Assembly: GCF_030160015.1 (NCBI RefSeq)
Contig: NZ_BSNN01000004.1
Span: 1-64,000, forward strand
DNA from: Amylibacter marinus
Lineage (GTDB): Bacteria; Pseudomonadota; Alphaproteobacteria; Rhodobacterales; Rhodobacteraceae
Direction of reading: 5' to 3'
DNA: 64,000 nt
The position numbers and the translations under genes are program-made. Positions 1 through 7,716 of this stretch are shown in pieces. Positions within the stretch are counted from its first letter, which is position 1, and every line of letters begins with the position of its first letter. The notes beneath the pieces are model-generated. The model searched no databases. It was given only the letters and a program-made list of their open reading frames with translations, and was not told where the DNA came from.

Positions 1-66
1 TGCTCTTGGTATGCGCCCACCAGCGCCAGAAACCTTATTGGAGAAACCGCAAATTTGTGGAACTGA
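1..66 (+). CDS. possible 3' end of an unidentified CDS entering from the left
   Basis: Frame 1 is open from the first base and ends at a TGA at 64-66, giving 21 residues that read like a real C-terminus (SWYAPTSARNLIGETANLWN). No start is in the window and the family is not recognised. It lies opposite the IS3 transposase remnant, so it could also be chance coding. Low confidence. Confidence 0.22.
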   Translation, partial: CSWYAPTSARNLIGETANLWN

Positions 67-173
67 AATTGGGGGCTAGACACGCCAGCCACATCCATCC
101 CATCATGCAAATGAACCTCTATCTCGCGCAGTATCTTTAGTGCGTCCTCATCCGAATGCCGTTTTCGTGCCAT
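1..173 (-). pseudogene. IS3-family transposase OrfA, N-terminal fragment
   Basis: Reading the minus strand from an ATG at 173, the product begins MARKRH and continues SDEDALKILREIEVHLHDGMDV. This is the conserved N-terminus of the IS3-family OrfA helix-turn-helix protein, usually about 90 residues long. After residue 28 or so the similarity stops: the usual run ending in a YYNWR-type motif is missing and unrelated sequence follows to the window edge. No OrfB (DDE transposase) is visible. I infer a truncated, inactive insertion-sequence remnant. The family assignment is by recognised motif only. Confidence 0.5.
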
Positions 174-320
174 GTCTCACTACTCCAGTTTCTAATAAAC
201 AATGGCACAGTTTTAGGGGGACGAGACACCAGCGATGCAGGCGTTACCAATGGATTTGACATCCTAGACAGTGAACTTTTGATCCATTTAGTTTCCAGAA
301 ACCCTCCATTATTCAAATAC

Positions 321-479
321 TCAAATTTGTTCCAAAGACGCTGACGTCAGACAGTTAGCACCCACATCCAAACAGATGCTTGCATGCTTTTCTAAAGACT
401 TCTCAAACAGCTTAGGTCCAAAGAAAAATAAGACGCCTAAAATGGCTATGCCAAATAATGATTTAATTCTTAATGACAT
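321..479 (-). CDS. hypothetical short membrane-anchored protein
   Basis: This is a 52-codon frame starting at ATG 479, with a purine-rich GGCGGA sequence about 6 bases upstream. The product has a charged N-terminus (MSLRIK), one hydrophobic helix at about residues 8-22 (FGIAILGVLFFFG), then a polar tail with two cysteines. It is not similar to anything I recognise. It lies between two transposase fragments, so it may be a truncated gene rather than a genuine small protein. Confidence 0.3.
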   Translation of the reverse strand: MSLRIKSLFGIAILGVLFFFGPKLFEKSLEKHASICLDVGANCLTSASLEQI

Positions 480-610
480 TTTCAATTCCGCCTATTTAAC
501 ATAACTACCACCAACAAATTTATACCCAATACGCCTTACCAATCTATGTGAGGTGCCCCTAGATTTGTAGACGCTTTCTTTGGTAATTTTGGAAGCAAAG
601 GAAGCTACAA

Positions 611-760
611 ATGTCAGGGCGTATAGGCTATACAGAAGAGTTCAAACGGGACGCAGTTGCGCAAGTTAAGGATCGCGGATATTCGGTTCAGGATGTTGCC
701 AACAGGTTGGGTATCAGCACCAAATCGCTTTATGATTGGAACATTTTGTGTGCGGGATGA
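611..760 (+). pseudogene. IS3-family transposase OrfA, N-terminal fragment
   Basis: The frame from ATG 611 encodes 49 residues beginning MSGRIGYTEEFKRDAV and ending with GISTKSLYDW before an unrelated tail and stop. The EEFKRDAV...VAQVKDRGYSVQDVA...LGIS.KSLY.W pattern is the OrfA helix-turn-helix of IS3-family elements. A full OrfA has a further 40 or so residues with a coiled coil, and OrfB should follow; both are absent. The break falls after codon 43. The sequence just upstream (about 548-575) could be an old left end of the element. This is a different OrfA subtype from the fragment at 1-173, so at least two insertion events contributed to this edge. Confidence 0.6.
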
Positions 761-826
761 AAACTGGTTCTACTGACATTTGAGACTGTTTCGAATTAGT
801 CTGACAGCACCAACTGGAATTGGTCA

Positions 827-1861
827 TTAGTATTTCTGCCCCATCCGCAAGATGTCGGGCCATGGCGCTTGTTTGCTTGTTTTCAATGCGGCCTGGCCCC
901 ACCAGATAATTTTTGACACGCCGTTTTGTTTGGCCTGATTAACCATCATGTTTATTTCTTGGGCGTTGGGTGGGCTGACAATATCACGCAGTTCTTTCGA
1001 AACGTTCGCCTTTAAAAAGCTGGCCTCGTACATGTCTGTGTATGAAAACCCCTGTAGCACCATTAGCTTGGGTTTATTTGGAATCGCGCTGTTTAGCCAA
1101 GTTAGATATTCAACAACAGCCTTGTCAGGGGTGGTGTCGTTCCCGTTGCTGAGCGGGGTCGCCACACGTGAAACGACAATCGGTATGGGATAAACATCAA
1201 AACCTACAATGTCAGCATAGGCTGAAAATGCAATGACGTCGTCCAAGTAGCGGGATCGTTTTCGTGATGATCTAAATGCGGGCCTATCCGTTATAATGGG
1301 GCCGTGAACCATAAGAACCGGAATTTTCGGGGCAACGGATTTTGCATGGTTATAGAACCTTCGTACACTGTCTATGCTGATTCCGTGAAACGCGGCTTCG
1401 TCGTAATTGGTTATGCCAGATATGTTTTCAATTCCTGCACAGGCGATAATTTCTGCAAGGGGGCTGTCTGTCGTTGACCCTTCTTTTATTGATTTGGGAT
1501 TTGGGTATACGATCTCTGCTGGGATGATCAATTTCATGCTCGTATTTCGCAGAGCCTTAAACGCGCTTGAATCTGCGCGACAGGGGGCTGAAAAATCCTT
1601 CTCAAATCCAAATGTCTTGGGACGCGGAACCTCTTGATATTGAAACGTCGGAAAAAACTCGGTGATTCCGTTTTGGGTCAGGGTTCTAAAGAGCTGGTCG
1701 TAATTCCGCTTGGATGCAAGATCCCGAGGAACGCCGGCAACACCAAAATCCAGCGGTTTGGATAAGGCAGATGTGTTCGGGACAGTTACGAATGCCGCTA
1801 TAATTAGTGCAAGTTGTCTGGATGGAAATTGATGCCACAATTGGAGTAGTCGTTTTATCAT
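827..1861 (-). CDS. secreted TIM-barrel glycoside-hydrolase-like protein
   Basis: The 344-residue product has an N-terminal signal-like segment (basic MIKRLLQ, hydrophobic LALIIAAFVTV, then a small-residue cleavage region near residue 33), so it is probably exported. The rest has the rhythm of a TIM barrel: strand-like segments ending in acidic residues (ISGITNYDEAAF, YADIVGFDVYPI) and a late Trp-rich strand (KIIWWGQAAL). Together these resemble glycosidase-type barrels. I cannot place it in a numbered GH family, and the catalytic acids are not assigned. It stands alone: IS remnants lie downstream on one side and a 298-base gap separates it from the BCCT gene. Its substrate is unknown. An exopolysaccharide-related role is possible but not shown. 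Confidence 0.55.
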   Translation of the reverse strand: MIKRLLQLWHQFPSRQLALIIAAFVTVPNTSALSKPLDFGVAGVPRDLASKRNYDQLFRTLTQNGITEFFPTFQYQEVPRPKTFGFEKDFSAPCRADSSAFKALRNTSMKLIIPAEIVYPNPKSIKEGSTTDSPLAEIIACAGIENISGITNYDEAAFHGISIDSVRRFYNHAKSVAPKIPVLMVHGPIITDRPAFRSSRKRSRYLDDVIAFSAYADIVGFDVYPIPIVVSRVATPLSNGNDTTPDKAVVEYLTWLNSAIPNKPKLMVLQGFSYTDMYEASFLKANVSKELRDIVSPPNAQEINMMVNQAKQNGVSKIIWWGQAALKTSKQAPWPDILRMGQKY

Positions 1862-2159
1862 TAAATTTCCCTAATCTATTTAGCATGAACAGTGGCTAGC
1901 ACTGTTTTACCTATTTGCAGGATTTACGGTTAATGTATCCGATCAAAGTCTTCGATCGCCTCGAGGCGTAAATCAAGGGCATATCCACTAATAAGCAATT
2001 GGTCATCCAGCACAAAAAGGGCCAAGCCAGGTATCGTAGCGCCTGCGCGATGGCAGACCTACCTCCCGGTGCATGCTTGGGCAAAATCACCCCCCAAGGC
2101 TACGAGCAATAAGGCATTGAGTTGCCTCTGCCATGTAGCCTTGGGAAGTGAATAGCGCT
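1862..2159. other. intergenic region with an 11-bp inverted repeat
   Basis: No convincing gene is present. A perfect inverted repeat, CCCAAGGCTAC (2093-2103) and GTAGCCTTGGG (2135-2145), flanks a 31-base loop that itself holds a small GGCA/TGCC pairing. On the minus strand a stop-bounded stretch (about 1930-2055) reads like a protein C-terminus, with FVLDDQLLISGYALDLRLEA before a stop, but it has no start. It may be a gene remnant. The promoter of the glycosidase-like gene should lie at the left end of this gap. Confidence 0.35.
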
Positions 2160-3767
2160 TTACTTGATCTTGGCGTGCTCTGATTTCAGGGCCAGCCATA
2201 AGCAATAACACATCACTAAGACCACGATCGTGAACGGAATGCCCGTAGAGACCGCAGCACCTTGCAGCGCGCTTAGTCCGCCACCCAATAGGAGTGCGAT
2301 TGCAACCAAGCCCTCAAGCGTACACCAAAAGACACGTTGAATAACGGGTGCATCCATTTTACCGCCCGCAGTGATCGTATCAATCACCAAGGATCCGCTG
2401 TCAGATGATGTCACAAAGAAGATGACGATCAAAACCAGCGAGATTGGCGCAATGATATTGTAAAGCGGTAGTTCCTTGAGGAAACCGAACAATGCGCCTT
2501 CGGGTTTGTACGCGTCGATCACCGTTGCTTTGACGCCTTCGGCGCCACCTGCGTTCAACATATCGATGGCTGCGCCGCCGAAGGTTGACATCCACAAGGC
2601 ACAAACCGCAGTTGGGGCCAATAGCGCACATATCACGAATTCACGTACTGTACGACCCTTGGAGATACGCGCGATAAACATGCCGACGAAAGGTGACCAA
2701 GCAATCCACCACGCCCAGTAGAACGTTGTCCAACCGTGGAAGTAGCTGGTATCTGTGCGTCCAAATGGGTTCGAAAGCGCCGGTAACATCACGATGTAAT
2801 CGACCATCACACCGAAGTAGCGCGTGATTGCTGTCCATACACCTGTGACCAAGATTACGAAGATAAACAAAGCGACGGCCATGATCATATTGATTTCAGA
2901 CAGGCGCTTCACGCCTGCGTCCATACCCAACAAAACAGAGCCAAGTGCGATCACCGTAATGCCGATGATCAACAACACGGTAACGGTTGGTGATGGGGCG
3001 ATGCCGAAAACCTCGTTCAGGCCAGCGGCGACCTGTTGAGCGCCAAGACCAAGTGATGTGGTCAGGCCGAACAGAGTGGCAAAAACCGCCAACGTATCGA
3101 TGCTGTGGCCCCACCAGCCCCAAATACGTTCCCCCAAAATCGGGTAGAATGCAGAGCGCAGGGTCAGTGGCAGATCAAGGTTGTAGCAAAAAATTGCCAA
3201 GCTAAGACCGACGGCGGCGTAGATTGACCAGCCTTCTAGTCCCCAATGGTGGATTGTTCCCACGACCCCGATGTATTCGTTACCAGGCACAGAGGCGTCA
3301 ATACCCAATGGGCTGGCGTTTCCACCCTCGGAGAAATTGTAGTAGACGGGTTCAAGGACGCCGAAAAACAACAGCCCAATACCAATACCGGCGGCGAACA
3401 TCATCGCGATCCAACCTGCATAGGAATAGTCAGGGCTGGCGTCTTTGCCGCCGATACGCACTTTGCCGACGGGCAAAACTATCAGCGCCAAGCAAAATAG
3501 AGTAATTGCATCGACCGACAAAACCAAGAACCAGTCAAATGTACTGGTGAGCCATGGACGCAACCAGCCGAATAGTTCTGCCGATGCCTCTTGGTTTGCC
3601 AATGACAACATCACAAAGCCAACCACCAACACGCTAGAGATTAAAAATACAGGGTTGTGGATATCCAAACCAAAGGGTCGGACGTTATCTTGGCCCAGCT
3701 CGAATTCTGTCTCGAAGTCGTAAATCCTGGGGTCAGGATCCAACATTTTCTTCTTTTTTTCAGTCAT
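2160..3767 (-). CDS. BCCT family betaine/choline/DMSP-type transporter
   Basis: The 535-residue product is a typical-length BCCT carrier with about twelve hydrophobic helices. It takes up trimethylammonium or dimethylsulfonium compounds across the inner membrane. Diagnostic features are the glycine-rich AAGIGIG stretch (about residues 125-131) in the first repeat helix, GMDAGVKRLSEIN, the aromatic box region YWAWWIAWSPF followed by ISKGRTVREF, and FFVTSSDSGS near the end. These are known substrate- and ion-site regions of BetP-like proteins. The start is ATG 3767, with an excellent AGGAGG just upstream. The gene is monocistronic. The substrate could be glycine betaine, choline or DMSP; Roseobacters carry several paralogues and nothing adjacent decides. 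The N-terminus is short, without a long osmosensing extension. Confidence 0.9.
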   Translation of the reverse strand: MTEKKKKMLDPDPRIYDFETEFELGQDNVRPFGLDIHNPVFLISSVLVVGFVMLSLANQEASAELFGWLRPWLTSTFDWFLVLSVDAITLFCLALIVLPVGKVRIGGKDASPDYSYAGWIAMMFAAGIGIGLLFFGVLEPVYYNFSEGGNASPLGIDASVPGNEYIGVVGTIHHWGLEGWSIYAAVGLSLAIFCYNLDLPLTLRSAFYPILGERIWGWWGHSIDTLAVFATLFGLTTSLGLGAQQVAAGLNEVFGIAPSPTVTVLLIIGITVIALGSVLLGMDAGVKRLSEINMIMAVALFIFVILVTGVWTAITRYFGVMVDYIVMLPALSNPFGRTDTSYFHGWTTFYWAWWIAWSPFVGMFIARISKGRTVREFVICALLAPTAVCALWMSTFGGAAIDMLNAGGAEGVKATVIDAYKPEGALFGFLKELPLYNIIAPISLVLIVIFFVTSSDSGSLVIDTITAGGKMDAPVIQRVFWCTLEGLVAIALLLGGGLSALQGAAVSTGIPFTIVVLVMCYCLWLALKSEHAKIK

Positions 3768-4326
3768 TAGGGTCCTCCTATGTTGTGGGGATCCGTCAGA
3801 TGGTTATCGCCGGACAAATTCCCCAGCTTTGCAAAAACGACCTCATAAAATTCTCTTTGGGTCATTGTTGTGCAAAGTTCCCTATACAAAGGTTAGCATC
3901 GAACCGGGGACTTGACGTCGGAAAAACGCAGGTTTCTAGAGTTTTTACGTCAAACAGCGTCGTTTCAAAGGGTATTTGGGATGAAAACAGGCGCGATCAG
4001 GTCGTTTTTGGCGGATCCGGTGGGGATGTTGAATTAGCTAGGCGCGGGTTAGCGTGTGGCGCTACTTGCGTTTTAGAGGTGGGGTATGTTGGACTGGGTC
4101 TGCTTAAATTCGACCGATGCCCTTGTGCTATTCAAATGGTTTGCTGCGCTGGAGTTGGGAAAAGTTTGAGAGTTTACCGTCCCAAATGATATCTGAGTGG
4201 AGCCTTTAGGCGCGGCGTAAAACCCGCCCAGTTGATAACTGAAACGGGTTCAAATGCATCTGGCGGCACCACAACAGATCCCCAACTGCTACGGTTGATC
4301 CTTTTGAGGTGCCGATCAAATCGCCG
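3768..4326. other. intergenic region without a convincing gene
   Basis: This 559-base stretch separates the BCCT gene from the oxidoreductase gene; both are transcribed leftward. Frames on either strand are short and lack family features. On the minus strand 4200-4329, immediately after the oxidoreductase stop and in another frame, 43 codons are open (reading GDLLWCRQMHLNPFQLSTGR) and could be a gene remnant. The BCCT promoter is expected near 3780-3850, but I could not identify clear -35/-10 boxes. Confidence 0.4.
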
Positions 4327-4917
4327 TCAGTGTCCCAACGATCCAAGGCCTTTTACGACCTTTACCCATTGGTCTATTTTGTCCGCTTGTGCGCCCGTAG
4401 TCGGCGAGAAATGAGTGACCTTCGTTGGTTTTATACCGATGAAACCAAGTATCTGCCCTTTGATCTGGCGAAATAGCGCACGATGATACAGCAAGCGAAA
4501 GAATATTTCCGGAGTGTCGGACGTGACAAAAACACGTGCTGTTCGATCCGTAAGGAGCGGCGTTGGCATGCCACGCTTTATGCGTCGTGTATCAAATGCC
4601 CAACCGGGCAGCAAAGTGCGATCAAACAGCCCTTTTAACTTTGCGGGCAAACCGCCCCACCACATGGGTGTCATCATCACAAAATGTTCGCACCATTCTA
4701 GATCATTCTGGAATTGCTTCAGGCAAGGTTCGAGGGGTTTGTGTTCTTGATACCCGCCAAACCCAAAATCGGAGTCAAAAGAAATTTCTGAGATATGCGT
4801 AACCCGCACCTCATGCCCCGCCTCTTGGGCTGATGATACATAGGCCGCGGCCAGAGAGGCAGAAACAGAATTGGTGGCCGGGTGACCATTAAGGACAAAG
4901 ATTCGCTTGTGTGACAT
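4327..4917 (-). CDS. NAD(P)H-dependent quinone/flavin oxidoreductase (flavodoxin-2 fold)
   Basis: The 196-residue product matches the usual size of the MdaB/KefF/NQO1-type family of FMN/FAD-dependent NAD(P)H oxidoreductases. Seen: an N-terminal beta strand and phosphate loop (RIFVLNGHPATNSVSASLAAAY), the conserved MMTPMWWGGLPAKLKGLFDR motif near residues 80-100, and GWAF further on. Enzymes of this fold reduce quinones or other electrophiles with two electrons in the cytoplasm. The gene is divergent from a TetR regulator across three palindromic operators, so induction by an electrophile or drug that the enzyme detoxifies is a reasonable inference. The start ATG 4917 has AGGAG just upstream. 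The substrate is unknown. Confidence 0.85.
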   Translation of the reverse strand: MSHKRIFVLNGHPATNSVSASLAAAYVSSAQEAGHEVRVTHISEISFDSDFGFGGYQEHKPLEPCLKQFQNDLEWCEHFVMMTPMWWGGLPAKLKGLFDRTLLPGWAFDTRRIKRGMPTPLLTDRTARVFVTSDTPEIFFRLLYHRALFRQIKGQILGFIGIKPTKVTHFSPTTGAQADKIDQWVKVVKGLGSLGH

Positions 4918-4941
4918 GGGTGTTCTCCTAAGACACTAATT

Positions 4942-4999
4942 TGACCATGGTCATATTTCACAAAATGACCATGGTCAATAAATATTTTGACCACAGTCA
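4942..4999. promoter_or_regulatory. three tandem TetR-type operator palindromes
   Basis: The spacer between the divergent oxidoreductase and TetR genes holds TGACCATGGTCA at 4942-4953, the same 12-mer at 4966-4977, and a degenerate copy TGACCACAGTCA at 4988-4999. Their starts are 24 and 22 bases apart, about two helical turns, so all three face the same side of the DNA. The position between divergent genes suggests they are operators of the adjacent TetR regulator acting on both promoters. This is inferred from symmetry and placement. Confidence 0.8.
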
Positions 5000-5020
5000 A
5001 AAACTCTGTATCCTTGGGGG

Positions 5021-5605
5021 ATGAAACGACCGATACAGAAGCGCTCTCTTGCAACGCGCGCAAAGCTTATTGCATCTGCGCAGAAGATCCTTACCTCGAA
5101 GGACTTTGGTGCGCTGCGCGTAGAAGAGGTGGTTCTGAACGCCGGCGTTGCGAAGGGGACTTTCTTTGCGCATTTTCCGGATAAGGATGCCTTGATGGAA
5201 CGTGTTGTTTCTGATGAAATCAATGCGCATCTTGATCGGATCGAAAAACAGCCGCCCCCAACAAATCTGGATTCACTGCTTCGCCAATTCATGCCTCTGT
5301 TGCAATTCATGACCAGTGAGCGATATGTTTTTGATCTTATCCTGCGCCATTCCGGCGCTGCGGCCAAAGAAGAGATTGGCCCAATTGCCCAAACATTTGG
5401 TCGTCAAATCGGTGTATTGACGAAATGGATATCTGTTGGCCCGTTTCGCAAGGATGTCCCCGCGTTGATATTAGCAGAAGGTGTGCAGGCATTCGCGATA
5501 CAGAGCATGGCCCTAGATTTTTGCGCGATCAACAGTGAAATGCCGATGCACGCCCGGCTGAGATCCTATCTTGAGCCATGGTTGCGCCCTGACACCCTGT
5601 CCTAA
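5021..5605 (+). CDS. TetR/AcrR family transcriptional regulator
   Basis: The 194-residue product has the N-terminal TetR helix-turn-helix (about residues 10-56): LIASAQKILTSKDFGALRVEEV, then AGVAKGTFFAHFPDKDALM, where GTFFAHF matches the recognition-helix signature. The C-terminal ligand domain is divergent, as is normal. It is encoded divergently from the flavodoxin-fold oxidoreductase, with three matching palindromes between them, so it most likely represses that gene and itself. The ligand is unknown. The start ATG 5021 lies 22 bases from the last operator, with GGGGG as a weak ribosome site. The gene ends before a gap of 230 bases. Confidence 0.88.
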   Translation: MKRPIQKRSLATRAKLIASAQKILTSKDFGALRVEEVVLNAGVAKGTFFAHFPDKDALMERVVSDEINAHLDRIEKQPPPTNLDSLLRQFMPLLQFMTSERYVFDLILRHSGAAAKEEIGPIAQTFGRQIGVLTKWISVGPFRKDVPALILAEGVQAFAIQSMALDFCAINSEMPMHARLRSYLEPWLRPDTLS

Positions 5606-5790
5606 TTGGCAATATCGCGACTAGTGGCCCGTTGCTTTGGTGTACGTCGGGGCCTTGGAGCATTCACAAGGGACGCAGGAGGCATGCCTGTGGGGTAGCT
5701 ATGTCGAAAGGCACCCGGATCTCTGAAGGGCATGGATGGCAGATGCGTGGGTTCTGGCCTAGTTCGGCCAATCAGTTTTTCCCGATGACC

Positions 5791-5818
5791 ACTTTCCCGC
5801 CAGCAGGGGCGGGAAAGT
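5791..5818. terminator. hairpin downstream of dctM
   Basis: ACTTTCCCGCC (5791-5801) pairs perfectly with GGCGGGAAAGT (5808-5818) around a 6-base loop. It lies 18 bases past the dctM stop on the minus strand. The strong GC stem suits a terminator or 3' stabiliser for the TRAP operon. A clear T-run after the stem is missing on that strand, so intrinsic termination is only probable. Confidence 0.55.
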
Positions 5819-5835
5819 TAAAATTTGCGCCCTGA

Positions 5836-7167
5836 TTAGTGGCCCAGCCCGCCCATTTGATTGGGTAGGAACAAGGCCAAGGTGGGAATGCCCAACAACA
5901 ACAACAGACGTATGATGTCAGCCACCCAAAATGGTGTAACGCCACGAAAGATGGTGCCCGTTGATACATCCGGCACCACACCCTTTAGAATGAATACATT
6001 CAAACCAACAGGCGGCGTAATCAGCGATATTTCCGTAACAACAACAACGATAATCCCAAACCAAACTGGATCATACCCCAGATCACGCACCAGTGGGAAA
6101 AAGATCGGCACAGTCAGGAGCAACATCGAGAGGCTCTCGAAGATGCATCCCAAGGCGATATAGATCAATACAATGAACAGCATCACCAACCAAGGTTGTA
6201 CAGAGTATTGCGTAACCATCGCCAAGAGCGCCTCGGGAAGGCCTGCGATATTCACAAAGTTGGAAAATATCCACGCCCCGATCAGCACGGAAAACAGCGA
6301 TGATGTGGTTACAGTGGTTTCTTGGAGTACTTCTTTGATCGCTGCAAAGTTAAGCGCACCACGCGAAAGGGCGATAATAAAGGCCCCTGCCGCCCCCATA
6401 CCTGCGGCCTCGGTTGGTGAAAACGCCAAATTAATTGGCCAAAAGTTTAGCACCCCGTAGAGGCCGCCGATCACCAAGAAGAACAAAACCAGCACCGCCC
6501 AGACACCGCGCAGGGCCTTCATGCGGCCCGCCCAACCAATCCGAGGCCCTGCAGGGCCCGCGGCGGGATTGCGCATCACCGTATAACGCACAGCCAGCAG
6601 ATAACCAAAAATTCCCAACAATCCGGGGATAATTCCTGCCATGAACAGCTTGCCGATAGAGGTTTCCGTGAGCAGACCATAGATCACCAAAATCACCGAT
6701 GGTGGGATCAAAATGCCCAATGTCCCCCCAGCGGCAATCGATGCGGTAGACAGACTGTCTGCGTAATTATATTTCCGCATTTCGGGCATCGCTACCTTGG
6801 ACATCGTAGCCGCAGTGGCCAATGACGACCCGCAAATCGCGGCAAATCCACCACAGGCCACGATGGTGGCCATGGCCAAACCGCCACGCATGTGCCCCAG
6901 AAAGGCATTGGATACCGCGTATAGTTCGCGGCTAATGCCGCCTTTGTTTACGAACAGCCCCATCAGGATAAACAAGGGCACCACCGACAGACCATAATCC
7001 TGCGAGGTATCGATAATCAGGCGGGACACCATAGAAATCGCACCGCGAAAGCTGGTTTCGTACATATAGCCGATCATTCCGACCAACCCCATGGCAAAGG
7101 CGATGGGCATACGCAACAGCACCAACCCGAGAACACAGGTAAATCCGATCAAAGCTTCAAGCATCAT
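5836..7167 (-). CDS. dctM: TRAP transporter large permease (DctM-type)
   Basis: The 443-residue, highly hydrophobic protein has the length and motifs of the TRAP DctM subunit, which forms the sodium-driven transport path in the inner membrane. Visible signatures include the N-terminal GFTCVLGLVLLRMPIAFAMGL, GGFAAICGSSLATAATM, LGILIPPSVILVIYG, and a C-terminal TEISLITPPVGLNVFIL. The start overlaps the dctQ stop by 11 bases, so the two are translationally coupled. It is the last gene of dctPQM, which follows paaR on the same strand at a 42-base gap. That arrangement suggests it imports an aromatic acid such as phenylacetate (inferred). ATG at 7164 is an alternative start. Confidence 0.93.
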   Translation of the reverse strand: MMLEALIGFTCVLGLVLLRMPIAFAMGLVGMIGYMYETSFRGAISMVSRLIIDTSQDYGLSVVPLFILMGLFVNKGGISRELYAVSNAFLGHMRGGLAMATIVACGGFAAICGSSLATAATMSKVAMPEMRKYNYADSLSTASIAAGGTLGILIPPSVILVIYGLLTETSIGKLFMAGIIPGLLGIFGYLLAVRYTVMRNPAAGPAGPRIGWAGRMKALRGVWAVLVLFFLVIGGLYGVLNFWPINLAFSPTEAAGMGAAGAFIIALSRGALNFAAIKEVLQETTVTTSSLFSVLIGAWIFSNFVNIAGLPEALLAMVTQYSVQPWLVMLFIVLIYIALGCIFESLSMLLLTVPIFFPLVRDLGYDPVWFGIIVVVVTEISLITPPVGLNVFILKGVVPDVSTGTIFRGVTPFWVADIIRLLLLLGIPTLALFLPNQMGGLGH

Positions 7168-7663
7168 TTTGCTCCAGTATTTGGGGGGCGAACATTTCCA
7201 GCAGGCCGCGAATAATCAACACGCCTGCAGTGGCAAATGTCATAATGGCAATGAACCATCCGATATAGAATTGGGGGATATTCATATACTCGGTCACATC
7301 CCCATACGAGCGCGCGCGTTCCGCCAGCACCGAAACCCGCTGTGCAGGCCACAACAGTATGCCCCCACAGGCCAGATTGATCACCGCCGCCTTAATCCGC
7401 ATCACCACCGGATGTGAGAACAGGCCATCCAGTAGATCGACAGCGATATGCTGGCCGCTACCTGACACTGATGGTAAAATGGAAAAGACCATAATAGCCA
7501 TCGACATACGCGTGAGTTCGGTTGCCGCCTCGATGGGGGCATTGAACATCGATCGCAGAAGAACATCTGCGAAGGTCAAGCACATCAGAAAGAACAGCGA
7601 GGCAGAAGCCAGATAGATCGGCACGATTTGTAGGCTAATGATTTTATGTAACAGGTTTTTCAT
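7157..7663 (-). CDS. dctQ: TRAP transporter small permease (DctQ-type)
   Basis: The 168-residue product has four predicted helices and the TRAP small-subunit pattern: CLTFADVLLRSMFNAPIEAATELTRM in the first half and the GSGQHIAVDLLDG segment. DctQ is the obligatory small membrane partner of DctM. It sits between dctP and dctM, overlapping dctM by 11 bases. A strong hairpin separates it from dctP upstream, so its expression is probably lower than that of the binding protein. Confidence 0.9.
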   Translation of the reverse strand: MKNLLHKIISLQIVPIYLASASLFFLMCLTFADVLLRSMFNAPIEAATELTRMSMAIMVFSILPSVSGSGQHIAVDLLDGLFSHPVVMRIKAAVINLACGGILLWPAQRVSVLAERARSYGDVTEYMNIPQFYIGWFIAIMTFATAGVLIIRGLLEMFAPQILEQNDA

Positions 7664-7680
7664 ATCATCCCCGAGTGAAA

Positions 7681-7709
7681 AAGGCGGCGTGCTGATTGCA
7701 CGCCGCCTT
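7681..7709. terminator. dctP-dctQ intercistronic hairpin
   Basis: AAGGCGGCGTGC (7681-7692) pairs with GCACGCCGCCTT (7698-7709) around the loop TGATT: twelve perfect base pairs, seven bases past the dctP stop. On the minus strand the stem is followed by TTTCACTCGG, only a short T-run. The position suggests a partial terminator or 3'-stabilising element that lets the periplasmic binding protein be made in excess over the membrane subunits, a known arrangement in binding-protein operons. Confidence 0.8.
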
Positions 7710-7716
7710 ACATCGA

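Noticed and set aside
3785-4189. 134-codon open frame on the plus strand in front of the BCCT gene
   Set aside because: No family features, no ribosome site, odd composition, and it covers the promoter region of the BCCT gene.
4240-4275. GGGTTCAAAT...CACCA string resembling a tRNA T-arm and CCA end
   Set aside because: The flanking bases do not pair into a T-stem and no anticodon or D-arm is found upstream.
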